Of a DNA stretch of 5,079 nucleotides, positions 4,794-5,079 are shown in pieces. The DNA is from Halovenus sp. (GTDB lineage: Archaea; Halobacteriota; Halobacteria; Halobacteriales; Haloarculaceae): the NCBI GenBank assembly GCA_028274925.1, contig JAQCNR010000418.1:1-5079 (forward strand), written 5' to 3'. The first letter of the stretch is position 1; every line of letters begins with the position of its first letter. The notes beneath the pieces were generated by a model that made no database searches, was not told the DNA's origin, and worked only from the letters and a program-made list of their open reading frames with translations. A program made the position numbers and the translations under genes.

Positions 4794-5079
4794 CTATTCT
4801 CCGAACCGCGTAATCGGGTCGAGTTCTTCTGGGTCAGTCCCTTCATCGAACGCCTCGCGAGCGATGGTCCGGAGGTGAACCTCGTCAGCGCCGTCGACGA
4901 TGCGGAACGGTCGGATCGACTCGTAGAAGTCAGCAATCGGGAGGTCCTTCCCGAGTCCGTTGCCACCGAGGTACTGTAAGGCGGTGTCGATTGCATCCTG
5001 CGTCGCCTGTGCGGCGTAGACTTTGCTCATCGAGACGCCGATGCGTGCCTCCTCGCCGGCGGCAATCTTGTCGGCAGTG
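4794..5079 (-). CDS. Acyl-CoA dehydrogenase, C-terminal part
   Basis: The last 94 codons and the TAG stop (4794-4796) are visible; the rest lies past the right edge. The C-terminal helical domain of flavin-dependent acyl-CoA dehydrogenases is clear: SMSKVYAAQATQDAIDTALQ, then YLGGNGLGKDLPIADFYE, then RPFRIVDGADEVHLRTIAR. The GGxG loop and the Y-x-x-I/D-R segment help bind FAD at the dimer interface. Where many members have YEGT, whose glutamate is the catalytic base in medium-chain enzymes, this protein has VDGADEVH, with Asp at visible residue 62. From memory, DGxDEVH is typical of the ACAD10/11-like branch. The role would be alpha,beta-dehydrogenation of an acyl-CoA in fatty-acid or branched-chain oxidation; substrate not determinable. 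It converges on the second cheF. An ATG at 5028-5030 is internal, since the family sequence continues upstream in frame (GEEARIGVS). Confidence 0.9.
   Translation of the reverse strand, partial: TADKIAAGEEARIGVSMSKVYAAQATQDAIDTALQYLGGNGLGKDLPIADFYESIRPFRIVDGADEVHLRTIAREAFDEGTDPEELDPITRFGE

Noticed and set aside
5028..5030. ATG as the start of a small 78-residue protein
   Set aside because: The frame stays open upstream to the window edge and encodes continuing acyl-CoA dehydrogenase sequence, so this Met is internal.
1..5079. tRNA or rRNA genes
   Set aside because: No cloverleaf with a GGTTCGAATC-type T arm or rRNA signature was found on either strand. The spacer hairpins do not fit a tRNA.

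Overview
The window reads as chromosomal DNA of a haloarchaeon. The proteins are strongly acidic (Asp/Glu-rich, Lys-poor), codons are GC-rich at third positions, Shine-Dalgarno signals are weak or absent with short 5' leaders, and the gene content (archaeal Pus10, two archaea-specific CheF taxis proteins) is typical. A Haloarcula-like relative is plausible, but the genus cannot be fixed from the sequence.

Layout. Positions 1-1157 (minus strand, running off the left edge) encode a secreted protein with a signal peptide and a gluzincin-type HExxH metallopeptidase site. Positions 1199-2476 (minus) encode Pus10, the tRNA pseudouridine-54/55 synthase, which lies 41 bp upstream of the peptidase-like gene on the same strand. 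Positions 2477-2980 have no credible protein gene. They are dominated by a 312-bp composite of two inverted, structured repeat units (2568-2879), which sits between the divergent promoters of pus10 and the first cheF. Positions 2981-3850 and 3927-4790 (plus) are tandem cheF paralogues, each with its own candidate TATA box. Positions 4794-5079 (minus, running off the right edge) are the C-terminus of an acyl-CoA dehydrogenase that converges on the second cheF with 3 bp between stop codons.

How the genes relate. The two CheF proteins are the only obvious functional pair. They would couple the Che signalling system (CheY with CheC/CheD) to the archaellum motor. No other che or arl gene is visible, so here the pair sits among housekeeping and metabolic genes. 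Pus10 acts in tRNA modification. The peptidase-like protein acts outside the membrane, and its co-orientation with pus10 may be positional only.

The most unusual item is the intergenic composite. Two head-to-head units share a 15-nt head (GGGACTGAAAGGGGC), an 8-nt core (GTAAGCAC) at the same offset of 40 nt, and a 17-nt tail (GGGGCTTTCTGGCTGTT). Between these, the pairing arms differ completely in sequence yet stay fully self-complementary. That pattern of compensatory change points to a folded RNA or single-stranded DNA as the thing under selection.
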